Shown piece by piece: positions 1-8,920 of a DNA stretch of 64,000 nucleotides. Location of the stretch: assembly GCA_947451525.1 (NCBI GenBank), contig CANFZM010000002.1:1-64000 (forward strand), given 5' to 3'. The notes beneath the pieces are model-generated. The model did no database searches and was not told where the DNA came from. It was given only the letters and a program-made list of their open reading frames with translations. The first letter of the stretch is position 1; the number at the start of each line of letters is the position of its first letter. The stretch is from Flavobacteriaceae bacterium (GTDB lineage: Bacteria; Bacteroidota; Bacteroidia; Flavobacteriales; Flavobacteriaceae). A program made the translations under genes and the position numbers.

Positions 1-1737
1 GGTGATCCTGCTAAGAGACAAGCGGTAACTAATCCAACTAAGACTATTGCTTCTATCAAACGTTTTATGGGTCATTCTTTTTCTGAAGTTTCGGCTGAGG
101 CAAAAAGAGTTCCTTATTCTGTAGTAAAAGGAGACAACAATACACCACGTGTGGATATTGATGGTCGTTTGTATACTGCACAAGAATTGTCAGCTATGAC
201 ACTTCAAAAAATGAAAAAAACTGCTGAAGACTATTTAGGTCAAACAGTTACTGAAGCGGTTATTACTGTTCCTGCTTACTTTAATGATGCACAACGTCAA
301 GCTACAAAAGAAGCTGGTGAAATTGCAGGTCTTAAAGTTATGCGTATTATCAACGAACCTACAGCTGCAGCTTTGGCTTATGGTTTAGATAAAAAAGGTA
401 AAGATCAAAAAATTGCTGTTTACGATTTAGGTGGAGGTACATTTGATATTTCTGTTCTTGAATTAGGAGACGGAGTTTTTGAAGTATTATCTACAAATGG
501 TGATACTCACCTTGGTGGAGATGATTTTGACCATGAAATTATTGACTGGTTAGCTGACGAATTTAAAACGGAAGAAGGTATTGATTTACGTTTAGATCCA
601 ATGTCTTTGCAACGTTTAAAAGAAGCTGCTGAAAAAGCAAAAATTGAATTATCTTCTTCTTCTGAAACTGAAATCAATTTACCTTATGTAACTGCTACAG
701 CTTCTGGACCAAAACACTTAGTAAAAAAATTAACTAGAGCTAAATTTGAGCAATTGACGGATTCATTAGTGAAACGTTCCATGGCACCAGTTGCTAAAGC
801 TTTAAAAGATGCAGGTTTATCTGTTTCTGATATTGACGAAGTTATTCTTGTAGGAGGTTCTACTCGTATGCCAAGAATTGCTGACGAAGTGGAAAAATTC
901 TTTGGTAAAAAAGCGTCTAAAGGAGTTAACCCTGATGAAGTTGTTGCAATTGGAGCAGCTATTCAAGGTGGAGTTCTTTCTGGAGATGTAAAAGATGTAT
1001 TGTTGTTAGACGTTACTCCTTTATCTTTAGGTATCGAAACTATGGGTGGTGTTATGACAACTCTTATCGAGTCTAATACAACTATTCCAACTAAAAAATC
1101 GCAAATTTTCTCTACAGCTGCAGATTCTCAGCCAACTGTTGAACTACACGTTCTTCAAGGTGCAAGAGCAATGGCTGCAGATAACAAAACTATTGGTCGT
1201 TTCAATTTAGATGGTATTCCACCAGCACCAAGAGGAGTTCCACAAATTGAAGTTACTTTTGATATTGATGCTAATGGTATCATCAAAGTTTCTGCTACAG
1301 ACAAAGGAACTGGAAAATCGCATGATATTCGTATCGAAGCTTCTTCTGGTTTAACTGCTGAAGAAATCGAAAGAATGAAGAAAGATGCTGAAGCAAATGC
1401 TGGAGCGGATAAAATCGCTAGAGAAAGAGCTGAAAAATTGAACGAAGCAGACGGAATGATCTTCCAAACTGAATCTCAATTGAAAGAACTTGGTGATAAA
1501 TTAACTGACGATCACAAAACAGCAATTGAATATGCTCTAACTGAATTGAGAATGGCACACCAATCGCAAGATTTAGAGGCTATCCAAAAAGGTTTAGACA
1601 ACATCAATGCTGCTTGGAAAACTGCAACGGAAGCAATGTATGCTCAAGGTGGTGACCAAGGTCAAGCACAACAAGCTGCTCCATCAGAGCCACAAGGAGA
1701 TAACACTCAAGATGTGGAATTTGAAGAAGTTAAATAA
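1..1737 (+). CDS. dnaK: Molecular chaperone DnaK (Hsp70), 5' truncated by the window edge
   Basis: Frame open from base 1 ([12 protein letters not shown]...); [31 protein letters not shown] and [11 protein letters not shown] Hsp70 motifs; C-terminus DVEFEEVK. Confidence 0.98.
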   Translation, partial: GDPAKRQAVTNPTKTIASIKRFMGHSFSEVSAEAKRVPYSVVKGDNNTPRVDIDGRLYTAQELSAMTLQKMKKTAEDYLGQTVTEAVITVPAYFNDAQRQATKEAGEIAGLKVMRIINEPTAAALAYGLDKKGKDQKIAVYDLGGGTFDISVLELGDGVFEVLSTNGDTHLGGDDFDHEIIDWLADEFKTEEGIDLRLDPMSLQRLKEAAEKAKIELSSSSETEINLPYVTATASGPKHLVKKLTRAKFEQLTDSLVKRSMAPVAKALKDAGLSVSDIDEVILVGGSTRMPRIADEVEKFFGKKASKGVNPDEVVAIGAAIQGGVLSGDVKDVLLLDVTPLSLGIETMGGVMTTLIESNTTIPTKKSQIFSTAADSQPTVELHVLQGARAMAADNKTIGRFNLDGIPPAPRGVPQIEVTFDIDANGIIKVSATDKGTGKSHDIRIEASSGLTAEEIERMKKDAEANAGADKIARERAEKLNEADGMIFQTESQLKELGDKLTDDHKTAIEYALTELRMAHQSQDLEAIQKGLDNINAAWKTATEAMYAQGGDQGQAQQAAPSEPQGDNTQDVEFEEVK

Positions 1738-1769
1738 GTATTAAGATATTAGTACAAAGTATTAAGACT

Positions 1770-1800
1770 AAACCGAGCAAGAAAATTGCTCGGTTTTTTT
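1770..1800 (+). terminator. Rho-independent terminator of dnaK (copy A of a repeated terminator)
   Basis: aaccgagcaa-gaaaa-ttgctcggttttttt stem-loop plus T tract. Confidence 0.9.
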
Positions 1801-1863
1801 AATGTTTGTGTCTATTGTTTTTTTAAACCTAATTTAATATATTTGTGTATCAAAAAACGATTT

Positions 1864-2100
1864 ATGCTATTTGAATTTTCCTCACATAGTTTGGAACAAA
1901 TTAAATTACGTTCCATCACTAAAGAGATTGTAGAGTTAGTTATAAATGAGCCTGATGAAATAATTATTGAAGAGAATAATCAACAAATTTTTCAAAAAAT
2001 TATTGAAAATTATTTATATAGAGTTTTTGTTAACTCAAATAAAACACCTTCAATTATAAAAACTGTTTATAGAACTTCTAAAATCAATAAATACTTGTAA
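1864..2100 (+). CDS. DUF4258 family protein (putative toxin-like partner)
   Basis: ORF 1786-2100 re-started at ATG 1864 (MLFEFSSHSLEQIKLRSITKEIVELVINEPDEI...); TATATTTG promoter-like box at 1838-1845; overall DUF4258 pattern. Confidence 0.7.
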   Translation: MLFEFSSHSLEQIKLRSITKEIVELVINEPDEIIIEENNQQIFQKIIENYLYRVFVNSNKTPSIIKTVYRTSKINKYL

Positions 2101-2102
2101 AT

Positions 2103-2297
2103 ATGAAAGTTAAATATGATAAAGAAACAGATATATTGTATATCACTTTAAGTGATGAAGCAATTGAAGAATCAGATGAAGAAAAAAAAGGATTCATTTT
2201 AGATTATTCTAAAAATGGTGAATTGGTAGGAATAGAAGTGCTAAATGCTTCAAAATCATCAATCAATCCAGCTAAAGTTGAATATGAAGTAGCATAA
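2103..2297 (+). CDS. DUF2283 family protein
   Basis: MKVKYDKETDILYITLSDEAIEES...GELVGIEVLNASK is the DUF2283 signature; 2 bp after the DUF4258 stop. Confidence 0.8.
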   Translation: MKVKYDKETDILYITLSDEAIEESDEEKKGFILDYSKNGELVGIEVLNASKSSINPAKVEYEVA

Positions 2298-2334
2298 TTT
2301 TTTTAATTTTAATATTGGTACAAAGTATTAAGAC

Positions 2335-2366
2335 TAAACCGAGCAAGAAATTGCTCGGTTTTTTTT
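2335..2366 (+). terminator. Second copy (B) of the dnaK-type terminator
   Basis: taaaccgagcaagaaattgctcggtttttttt. Confidence 0.88.
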
Positions 2367-2378
2367 ATTGATTATATT

Positions 2379-3269
2379 CTACTTTTTATTATTAAACATT
2401 TTTGTTATCACAAAAGCATGAGGAAAAGTTATTGCTGCTAAAAAAGAAAAAAAGATGGCATTAAATATTTGCTTGTCCTTAAATATATAATAAAGTAGGA
2501 TAATTCCAATAATAGATATTATCCAATATACTAATGCCGTTTTACAATAGGATTTAAAATTTTGCAATGAATATTCACCATATAAATAATTCATTTGTTC
2601 TAAAATTGAAGGAATACTGTGCCACAAGATAAAATATAAAGAGAATCCCCAAATCAAACTTGATGTTTTGAAAATGATGGTAAACACTATTAAATAGAAT
2701 AACTCTTTAAGAATTTTTTCTCTTAACCTTTTATAAATATAATAAGTGTAAACTACTATTATAAAAAAAGCACTTCCAAATATTTTGAATAGTAGAGGTA
2801 GATAAAATGTTGGCATTCTAATCTTAGTAATTTCGAAAATTATATTTTCAACTTCTGATGTATGAAAAATAAATAGCAGTAATAGAATAAAAAGCCCGTA
2901 AGAAAAACCAATGGAATTGCAAATCCAATTCGGATATAATCCAATTAACTCTTTCCATTGCTGTTCCCCAAAATGAAAAGCACTAACTATTATAAATAAG
3001 AAAAGTGCAAACCATGGTAAGAAGTAAAATAGTATCGCACTTAAGATTACAATTAAGATGTAGATTATTAGCGTTTTAATAAAAAAAGAAGTGTTTTTTT
3101 TATTGTTTTTGTTTTCAATTAAGAGCAAATCATTAGCTCCATGCAAGATTCCGAATGAAAAAATGAATGAAAATCCTAAAATTATTTGAATTTGATTAGA
3201 AAAAAATGAATCTAACCATAACCCAAAAAAGCTTGCTACTATTGCAATATTTGAATATTTACCCATCAT
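2379..3269 (-). CDS. blh: Brp/Blh family beta-carotene 15,15'-dioxygenase (retinal synthesis)
   Basis: Multi-TM protein with HGANDLLL, SAFHFGEQQW, WHSIPSI and FPHAFVI histidine motifs; divergently adjacent to the rhodopsin gene. Confidence 0.85.
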   Translation of the reverse strand: MMGKYSNIAIVASFFGLWLDSFFSNQIQIILGFSFIFSFGILHGANDLLLIENKNNKKNTSFFIKTLIIYILIVILSAILFYFLPWFALFLFIIVSAFHFGEQQWKELIGLYPNWICNSIGFSYGLFILLLLFIFHTSEVENIIFEITKIRMPTFYLPLLFKIFGSAFFIIVVYTYYIYKRLREKILKELFYLIVFTIIFKTSSLIWGFSLYFILWHSIPSILEQMNYLYGEYSLQNFKSYCKTALVYWIISIIGIILLYYIFKDKQIFNAIFFSFLAAITFPHAFVITKMFNNKK

Positions 3270-3279
3270 GTTTTATATT

Positions 3280-3357
3280 TTGTTTAAAAATATGAAAAAA
3301 AAATTAAACAAAATGCTTTTTTATTGTTTAATTATTCATATGTTTGTTTAAACAAAC
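3280..3357. promoter_or_regulatory. Divergent blh/rhodopsin intergenic region with repeated TTGTTTAA/TTAAACAA boxes and a 16-bp perfect palindrome
   Basis: TTGTTTAA at 3280-3287, TTAAACAAA at 3304-3312, TTGTTTAA at 3324-3331, GTTTGTTTAAACAAAC at 3342-3357. Confidence 0.55.
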
Positions 3358-3376
3358 CCCTTAAAAATAATTTATT

Positions 3377-4102
3377 ATGACAAAATTTATGCTTATCCCA
3401 GGATTGATTGCAAAATTGTTACCTACTGATTATGTTGGTTTTACATTTTTTGTTGGCTGTATGGCTATGATGGCTGCATCAGCATTTTTCTTTTTATCAT
3501 TGAATCAATTTGATAAAAAGTGGCGTACCTCTGTATTGGTTTCAGGTTTAATAACCTTCATTGCAGCAGTACATTATTTTTACATGAAGGAATATTGGGC
3601 AGAAATTGGTGAATCACCAACTTTTTTCCGTTATGTAGATTGGATTTTAACAGTGCCATTAATGTGTGTTGAATTTTATTTAATACTAAAAGTAGCTGGA
3701 GCAAAAACAGATTTATTATGGAAAATGATAGCACTATCATTAGTAATGCTTGTTACAGGATACGTTGGAGAAACAATTGATCGTCCAAATGCATGGATTT
3801 GGGGATTGGTTTCTGGAATAGCGTATTTCTTAATTGTTTATGAAATTTGGTTAGGTAAAGCATCCAAATTAGCGCAAGCAGCTGGCGGAGATGTATTAGC
3901 TTCCCACAAAATTTTATGTTGGTTCGTACTAGTAGGTTGGGCAATTTACCCATTAGGATACATGTTAGGAACGGATGGATGGTATACAGGTATTATTGGA
4001 AAAGGTAGCGTAGATGTAGCTTACAACATTGCAGATGCAATTAACAAAATTGGATTTGGTTTGGTTATTTACAATTTAGCTTCAAAATCCCAAACTAATT
4101 AA
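3377..4102 (+). CDS. Proteorhodopsin-type light-driven proton pump
   Basis: 7-TM; RYVDWILTVPLMCVEFYLIL (D88, T92, E99; M96 at the spectral tuning site), H66, Schiff-base K224 in DAINKIGFG. Confidence 0.95.
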   Translation: MTKFMLIPGLIAKLLPTDYVGFTFFVGCMAMMAASAFFFLSLNQFDKKWRTSVLVSGLITFIAAVHYFYMKEYWAEIGESPTFFRYVDWILTVPLMCVEFYLILKVAGAKTDLLWKMIALSLVMLVTGYVGETIDRPNAWIWGLVSGIAYFLIVYEIWLGKASKLAQAAGGDVLASHKILCWFVLVGWAIYPLGYMLGTDGWYTGIIGKGSVDVAYNIADAINKIGFGLVIYNLASKSQTN

Positions 4103-4120
4103 TATTTCTATTTTCCAAAT

Positions 4121-4151
4121 TAAACCGAGCAAGAAATTGCTCGGTTTTTTT
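4121..4151 (+). terminator. Third copy (C) of the dnaK-type terminator, downstream of the rhodopsin gene
   Basis: taaaccgagcaagaaattgctcggttttttt, core identical to copy B. Confidence 0.9.
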
Positions 4152-4215
4152 ATTTAACATTTTTCAATAAGTTTATTTTGTATATTAGACATCACAATCA
4201 TCTAATTAGAAATAA

Positions 4216-4803
4216 ATGAAAAAAATATTTTTCCTAGTAGTACTTTCTTTAATTGGTTACAATTCCTTTGGTCAGAAAAAAAAATCGGCACCAAAAGCTA
4301 AACCTTTAACTGTTTTTGCAAAAGTGGATAATCTGGTAGCCGAAGTTAAAAACGGTACTTTTCAAATTACAATTAATGAAAATGGCACTCCAAAAGATGC
4401 TATTGAAGTTAAAACTGTAGAAACTAAATTTGCACCAACCGATTGTAAATTAACTCCCTTTAAAGCAAATGGTACGCAACTTTATCTATTATCATGGACA
4501 GAAAGCACACAGACAAAAACCGATTTAAAAACAGAAGATGCTGCTACTATTTATTCTAATATTTATGAATTAACTTCTAAAAAATTAATATTGTCTAACA
4601 AACAAGTTTCTAGTCATATTGTAGAAAAAGTATTTTTAGATAAATTAAAAAATGCTAGTGAAACCCAAGAAAGAAAGCATAGTGAAGGATTGGAATTCAA
4701 ATTAAATCCGGATGGTTCAATTATTCAGAAAACCAAAACCCAAGAAAATAAGTTGGTTTATGATGTTGCTAAAATGCAATATGTAATTTCTAAGAAAAAA
4801 TAA
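4216..4803 (+). CDS. Hypothetical exported protein
   Basis: Signal peptide MKKIFFLVVLSLIGYNSFGQ; no recognised family. Confidence 0.7.
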   Translation: MKKIFFLVVLSLIGYNSFGQKKKSAPKAKPLTVFAKVDNLVAEVKNGTFQITINENGTPKDAIEVKTVETKFAPTDCKLTPFKANGTQLYLLSWTESTQTKTDLKTEDAATIYSNIYELTSKKLILSNKQVSSHIVEKVFLDKLKNASETQERKHSEGLEFKLNPDGSIIQKTKTQENKLVYDVAKMQYVISKKK

Positions 4804-4813
4804 AACAAAAAAA

Positions 4814-4839
4814 AACCGAGTTATTTAACTCGGTTTTTT
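4814..4839 (+). terminator. Rho-independent terminator overlapping the 3' end of the opposite-strand gene
   Basis: aaccgagttatttaactcggtttttt. Confidence 0.8.
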
Positions 4840-5069
4840 AATATAAATTCAGTTGTTTTACTAATAAATTTTCTAGTCTTAGAAATTTTAACTTCTTTTA
4901 AATTAGAATGATACCGTTCGCAAAAATGAGAAGCAATCTCTGTATTTTCTTCCACAGATTCAAAAACATTTTCCTGGCATAAAGTACAAAACCGTACCTT
5001 TTCTTCTGAGGATAGTTCCAACCAATTCTCCTGACAGTGTCTTGGTATTACATTACTTTTAGTTGCCAT
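4821..5069 (-). CDS. Small Cys-containing hypothetical protein
   Basis: 82 aa with CTLC and other Cys/His residues; immediately downstream of the cyclotransferase gene. Confidence 0.6.
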   Translation of the reverse strand: MATKSNVIPRHCQENWLELSSEEKVRFCTLCQENVFESVEENTEIASHFCERYHSNLKEVKISKTRKFISKTTEFILKNRVK

Positions 5070-5075
5070 GAGTAT

Positions 5076-6152
5076 TTATTGGTTTATTTTAATCTCAAAC
5101 ATTTTGTCCCAATTTTTTCCAGTTACAAAGAATGTTTTAGTTTTTGGGTTGTAGGCAATTCCGTTTAATACATCTACATCTGGTAATTTAGTTCTTTTGT
5201 TTTCTAAATCCGATAAATCTAGCATTGCTTCAACTGCACCACTTTTAGGATTAATAACAATTACAAAGTTTTTTTGATAAATATTACTGTAAATTTTACC
5301 ATCAACCCATTCTAATTCATTTATTGAAGGGATTTTAGATCCACCAGAATAAACATTTAAATAGTCAATTTGTTTTAATGTTTCTGGGTTCACAACATGA
5401 ATTTTCTCGGAACCATCATTATAATATAAATTCTTACCATCATTAGTCATTCCCCAACCTTCCATTTCTTTGTAATATGGCAATGTTTTTAATTTCTTAA
5501 ATGTATTAACATCATAAACATAACATTCGTTATTTTTCCAAGTTAATTGATAAATTTTTCCATTTAAAATTGAAATTCCTTCACCAAAGATTTTTTCTGG
5601 ATATTCTACTTTTTTCAAAATATTTCCAGTTTTATAATCTACTTTTCTCATGCTTGAAATACCTTTTATTCCAGTGTCATTTCCAGCACCATTTCCAGTT
5701 CCTTCATACAAAGTATCTCTATAAAACTCTAAACCTTCAGTGTAAGCCTTGATATCATGAGGGTAGGTGTTAACTATAGTATAAGTAAGAACTTTTGGAG
5801 TAATATCCGAAATCAATTCTACTCGAGAAGAATCTACTTCAGTAGAACCTTCAAAATAAATATTGGCCTTTAAATTTTGATACCCTAATTTTTGGTCTTT
5901 AAGCGCAAAACTGAATTTACTATTTCCTTTTACCGAACCAACTTTTAGGTTATTTATTGAGTAAACAATACTGTCAATTTTTTTATTACTGCTGTCTACA
6001 ACTTCTAATTTTATCGATTCTTTTGGCGTGTATTGCGCCTTTAAAACGGCTTCGTTAATGCTAAAAAAACTTTCTGTATTCGTATTGTCTTTACAACTTA
6101 CCACCAATAAAGTTGCTAATAAAATGAATGCTAATGCGTTATATTGTTTCAT
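5076..6152 (-). CDS. Glutaminyl-peptide cyclotransferase family lipoprotein
   Basis: Start re-set to MKQYNALAFILLATLLVVSC (lipobox); YPHDIKAYTEGLEF, EGWGMTNDG, NELEWVDGKIYSNIY and VLNGIAYNPKTKTFFVTGKNWDKMFEI motifs. Confidence 0.88.
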   Translation of the reverse strand: MKQYNALAFILLATLLVVSCKDNTNTESFFSINEAVLKAQYTPKESIKLEVVDSSNKKIDSIVYSINNLKVGSVKGNSKFSFALKDQKLGYQNLKANIYFEGSTEVDSSRVELISDITPKVLTYTIVNTYPHDIKAYTEGLEFYRDTLYEGTGNGAGNDTGIKGISSMRKVDYKTGNILKKVEYPEKIFGEGISILNGKIYQLTWKNNECYVYDVNTFKKLKTLPYYKEMEGWGMTNDGKNLYYNDGSEKIHVVNPETLKQIDYLNVYSGGSKIPSINELEWVDGKIYSNIYQKNFVIVINPKSGAVEAMLDLSDLENKRTKLPDVDVLNGIAYNPKTKTFFVTGKNWDKMFEIKINQ

Positions 6153-6238
6153 TATAAAAAGGTTGAATTTTATTGTTACAAATGTATTATTTAAGATGTT
6201 AATTTCTTGCAAAAATATAAAAAGATTGTATATTTGCA

Positions 6239-6333
6239 GCGGCAAGTCCTACACGACCAGCTCCTGCAGACTCCTCCAGGATGGGAACATAGCAAAGGTA
6301 TGTGGTTGAGCGGTGCGATGTAGGTCGCTTGCC
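6239..6333 (+). ncRNA. ffs: Bacterial small signal recognition particle RNA
   Basis: ggcaagtcctaca...cctccaggatgggaacatagcaaaggtatg...tgtaggtcgcttgcc: closing stem ggcaag/cttgcc and conserved SRP core; TATATTTG box just upstream; hairpin plus T tract downstream. Confidence 0.88.
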
Positions 6334-6343
6334 ATTTTTAATC

Positions 6344-6369
6344 TCCGAACTCGTTTCGGATTTTTTTTT
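6344..6369 (+). terminator. Terminator downstream of the SRP RNA
   Basis: tccgaactcgtttcggattttttttt. Confidence 0.75.
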
Positions 6370-6469
6370 GCCCAAAAACTCCCGTACAATTTTCCTAATT
6401 ACCTAAAAATTCAATTTATTCCTTTAGGTTACATTAAGTTTTCTATCTTTAGACTCTAATTCAGAATTT

Positions 6470-6850
6470 ATGAAATTTCAACCAATAGTTCCAATGATTT
6501 GGACTAAAGAATTGCACGAAACCGTCGATTTTTACTGTGATATTTTAGGATTTACCTGCGGAAATTACAATGAAGATTGGGGTTGGGCAGCCATCCACAA
6601 AGACGATTGCGAAATAATGATTGCCAAACCCAATGAACATACTCCATTTGAAAGACCTTATTTTTCGGGAACATTTTACATTAAAACCGACGATGTGGAT
6701 GCACTTTGGAACCAAATAAAAGACAAAGTAAAAATTGCTTACGATATTGAAAATTTTGATTGGAACATGCGCGAATTTGCCATTTACGACAACAATAGTT
6801 ACATAATACAGTTTGGGCAAGATTTAGTTAGAAAAGCAATTAGTAACTAG
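6470..6850 (+). CDS. Glyoxalase/bleomycin resistance/dioxygenase superfamily (VOC) protein
   Basis: VOC pattern: MIWTKELHETVDFYCDILGF ... FYIKTDDVDALWNQIKDK ... REFAIYDNNSYIIQFGQ. Confidence 0.85.
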   Translation: MKFQPIVPMIWTKELHETVDFYCDILGFTCGNYNEDWGWAAIHKDDCEIMIAKPNEHTPFERPYFSGTFYIKTDDVDALWNQIKDKVKIAYDIENFDWNMREFAIYDNNSYIIQFGQDLVRKAISN

Positions 6851-6889
6851 TAATTAGTTCTAAATTCTGAAATTAAATTCAAAAAATAA

Positions 6890-7693
6890 ATGAGTAAAGT
6901 AGTTTTAATAACCGGTGCATCTTCAGGAATAGGAAAATCCATAGGAGAGTTTTTGCATGCCAAAGGATTTACCGTATATGGCACCAGCAGAAATCCAGAG
7001 CGAATATCTAATTCTGTTTTTCCGTTATTGGCTTTAGACGTTCGCAACAAAGAAAGCATCCAAAAAGCAGTAGCCGAGGTAATCCAAAAATCGGGTAGGG
7101 TAGATGTAGTGATTAATAACGCCGGGGTTGGAATTACTGGCCCAATCGAAGAAATTCCCACCGAAGAAATTAAAAACAATTTCGAAACCAACCTTTTTGG
7201 ACCAATCGAAGTAATGAAAGCCGTTTTGCCTGCCATGCGTTCGCAAAATTCGGGCTTGATTATCAACATTACCTCCATTGCAGGCTATATGGGATTGCCG
7301 TATCGCGGAATTTACTCTGCCTCCAAAGGCGCACTAGAACTCATTACCGAGGCCTTACGAATGGAAGTAAAATCCTTCGGAGTTCACATTACCAACGTTG
7401 CCCCGGGTGATTTTGCTACCAATATTGCTGCCGGAAGATTTCATGCTCCTTTAGTAAAAGGATCCGCCTATGAAATTCCTTATGGAACCACTCTTAGCAT
7501 GATGAACGAACATGTAGATAGTGGCAATAATCCCAACGAAATGGCAGAGGCTATTTATAAAATTATCCAAATTCCAAACCCTAAAGGGCATTACAAAATT
7601 GGTGCTTTTATGCAAAAATTCTCCATCGTCTTAAAACGTATTTTACCAGATAAAGTCTATGAGAAAATGCTTATGAATCATTATAAAATTTAA
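6890..7693 (+). CDS. SDR family oxidoreductase
   Basis: VLITGASSGIGKSIG, NNAGVGITGPIE, YSASKGALELITEALRME. Confidence 0.92.
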   Translation: MSKVVLITGASSGIGKSIGEFLHAKGFTVYGTSRNPERISNSVFPLLALDVRNKESIQKAVAEVIQKSGRVDVVINNAGVGITGPIEEIPTEEIKNNFETNLFGPIEVMKAVLPAMRSQNSGLIINITSIAGYMGLPYRGIYSASKGALELITEALRMEVKSFGVHITNVAPGDFATNIAAGRFHAPLVKGSAYEIPYGTTLSMMNEHVDSGNNPNEMAEAIYKIIQIPNPKGHYKIGAFMQKFSIVLKRILPDKVYEKMLMNHYKI

Positions 7694-7695
7694 AA

Positions 7696-7860
7696 TATCA
7701 AAAATCAATTTCAAAAATCAATTTCAATTTCATATTGCCATTTCCATTGACTCTTGATATTGATTTTTGAAATTGACTTTTGCCATTGCCATTGATTTTT
7801 GATTCTTGATATTGATTTTTGATATTGAAATTGATTTTTGATATTGAAATTCGTAATTTC
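7696..7860. repeat. Quasi-tandem low-complexity intergenic repeat (TTGATTTTTGATATTGAAA-like words, both orientations)
   Basis: Repeated attgatttttgatattgaaattgatttttgatattgaaatt, with the complementary words tcaaaaatcaatttcaaaaatcaatttc at the left end. Confidence 0.85.
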
Positions 7861-7901
7861 GCCACATAAATAAATAAACACAACTTTTTAACATACAAAC
7901 T

Positions 7902-8558
7902 ATGAAATTTTTTATCGACACCGCTAATCTAAACGACATTAAAGAAGCACAATCTCTAGGGATTTTAGATGGTGTTACCACCAATCCTTCCTTGATGGCC
8001 AAAGAAGGAATTACCGGAAAAAACAACATCCTTAAGCACTACGTAGACATTTGCAATATTGTAGAAGGCGAAGTAAGTGCTGAAGTTAACGCTATTGATT
8101 ACGACGGAATGGTTAAAGAAGGCGAAGAATTAGCCGATTTACACGACCAAATCGTAGTTAAATTGCCAATGACCAAAGAAGGAATCAAAGCCTGTAAATA
8201 TTTTTCCGATAAAGGAATAAAAACCAATGTAACCCTTGTTTTCTCGGCAGGTCAAGCATTATTGGCTGCCAAAGCCGGTGCTACTTTCGTGTCGCCATTC
8301 ATTGGACGATTAGACGATGTTTCTACTGATGGTTTAAACTTAATTCAAGAAATCAGAGAAATCTACGACAACTACGGTTACGAAACTCAAATCCTTGCAG
8401 CATCCGTACGCCATACCATGCACATTGTAAACTGTGCTAAAATTGGAGCCGATGTCATGACAGGTCCATTATCGGCAATTTTAGGGCTATTAAAACACCC
8501 ATTAACCGATATTGGTTTAGCACAATTCATTGCCGATTTCGAAAAAGGAAACAAATAA
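7902..8558 (+). CDS. fsa: Fructose-6-phosphate aldolase / transaldolase-like protein
   Basis: [83 protein letters not shown]. Confidence 0.92.
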   Translation: MKFFIDTANLNDIKEAQSLGILDGVTTNPSLMAKEGITGKNNILKHYVDICNIVEGEVSAEVNAIDYDGMVKEGEELADLHDQIVVKLPMTKEGIKACKYFSDKGIKTNVTLVFSAGQALLAAKAGATFVSPFIGRLDDVSTDGLNLIQEIREIYDNYGYETQILAASVRHTMHIVNCAKIGADVMTGPLSAILGLLKHPLTDIGLAQFIADFEKGNK

Positions 8559-8582
8559 TTCCCAATCTCTAAACCACATACT

Positions 8583-8617
8583 AAAGTGATTTTCAACCGA
8601 AAATCACTTTTTTTTTT
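8583..8617 (+). terminator. Rho-independent terminator
   Basis: aaagtgattttcaaccgaaaatcacttttttttttt. Confidence 0.9.
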
Positions 8618-8920
8618 GGAGCAAATCAGTAGGCATTTTAGTAAACGTCATTCCCGCTTTTCGCACCGCATGGCGGATTGCTTCAATCGGGGCTACTCAG
8701 GTTTTGTCTTTTGTAAAATTAGAATTTCAAAAGTAACTTAAATTAAAATAACAATACTACATTTTCCTAATAAATAAAAGATAATATATATATTTGGTAA
8801 TAATATGCATAATTGTGGCAATCAACACTAAAATGGGTTTATTTACAAAGTTGAGATGCGTATATTCAAAATTTACCAGCCATTATCTCGCGACATAAAC
8901 GTAAAAACAAAAATAGAAAT

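Noticed and set aside
6028-6309. 93-aa plus-strand ORF upstream of and overlapping the SRP RNA
   Set aside because: Antisense to the cyclotransferase gene and runs into the SRP RNA, which explains the conservation.
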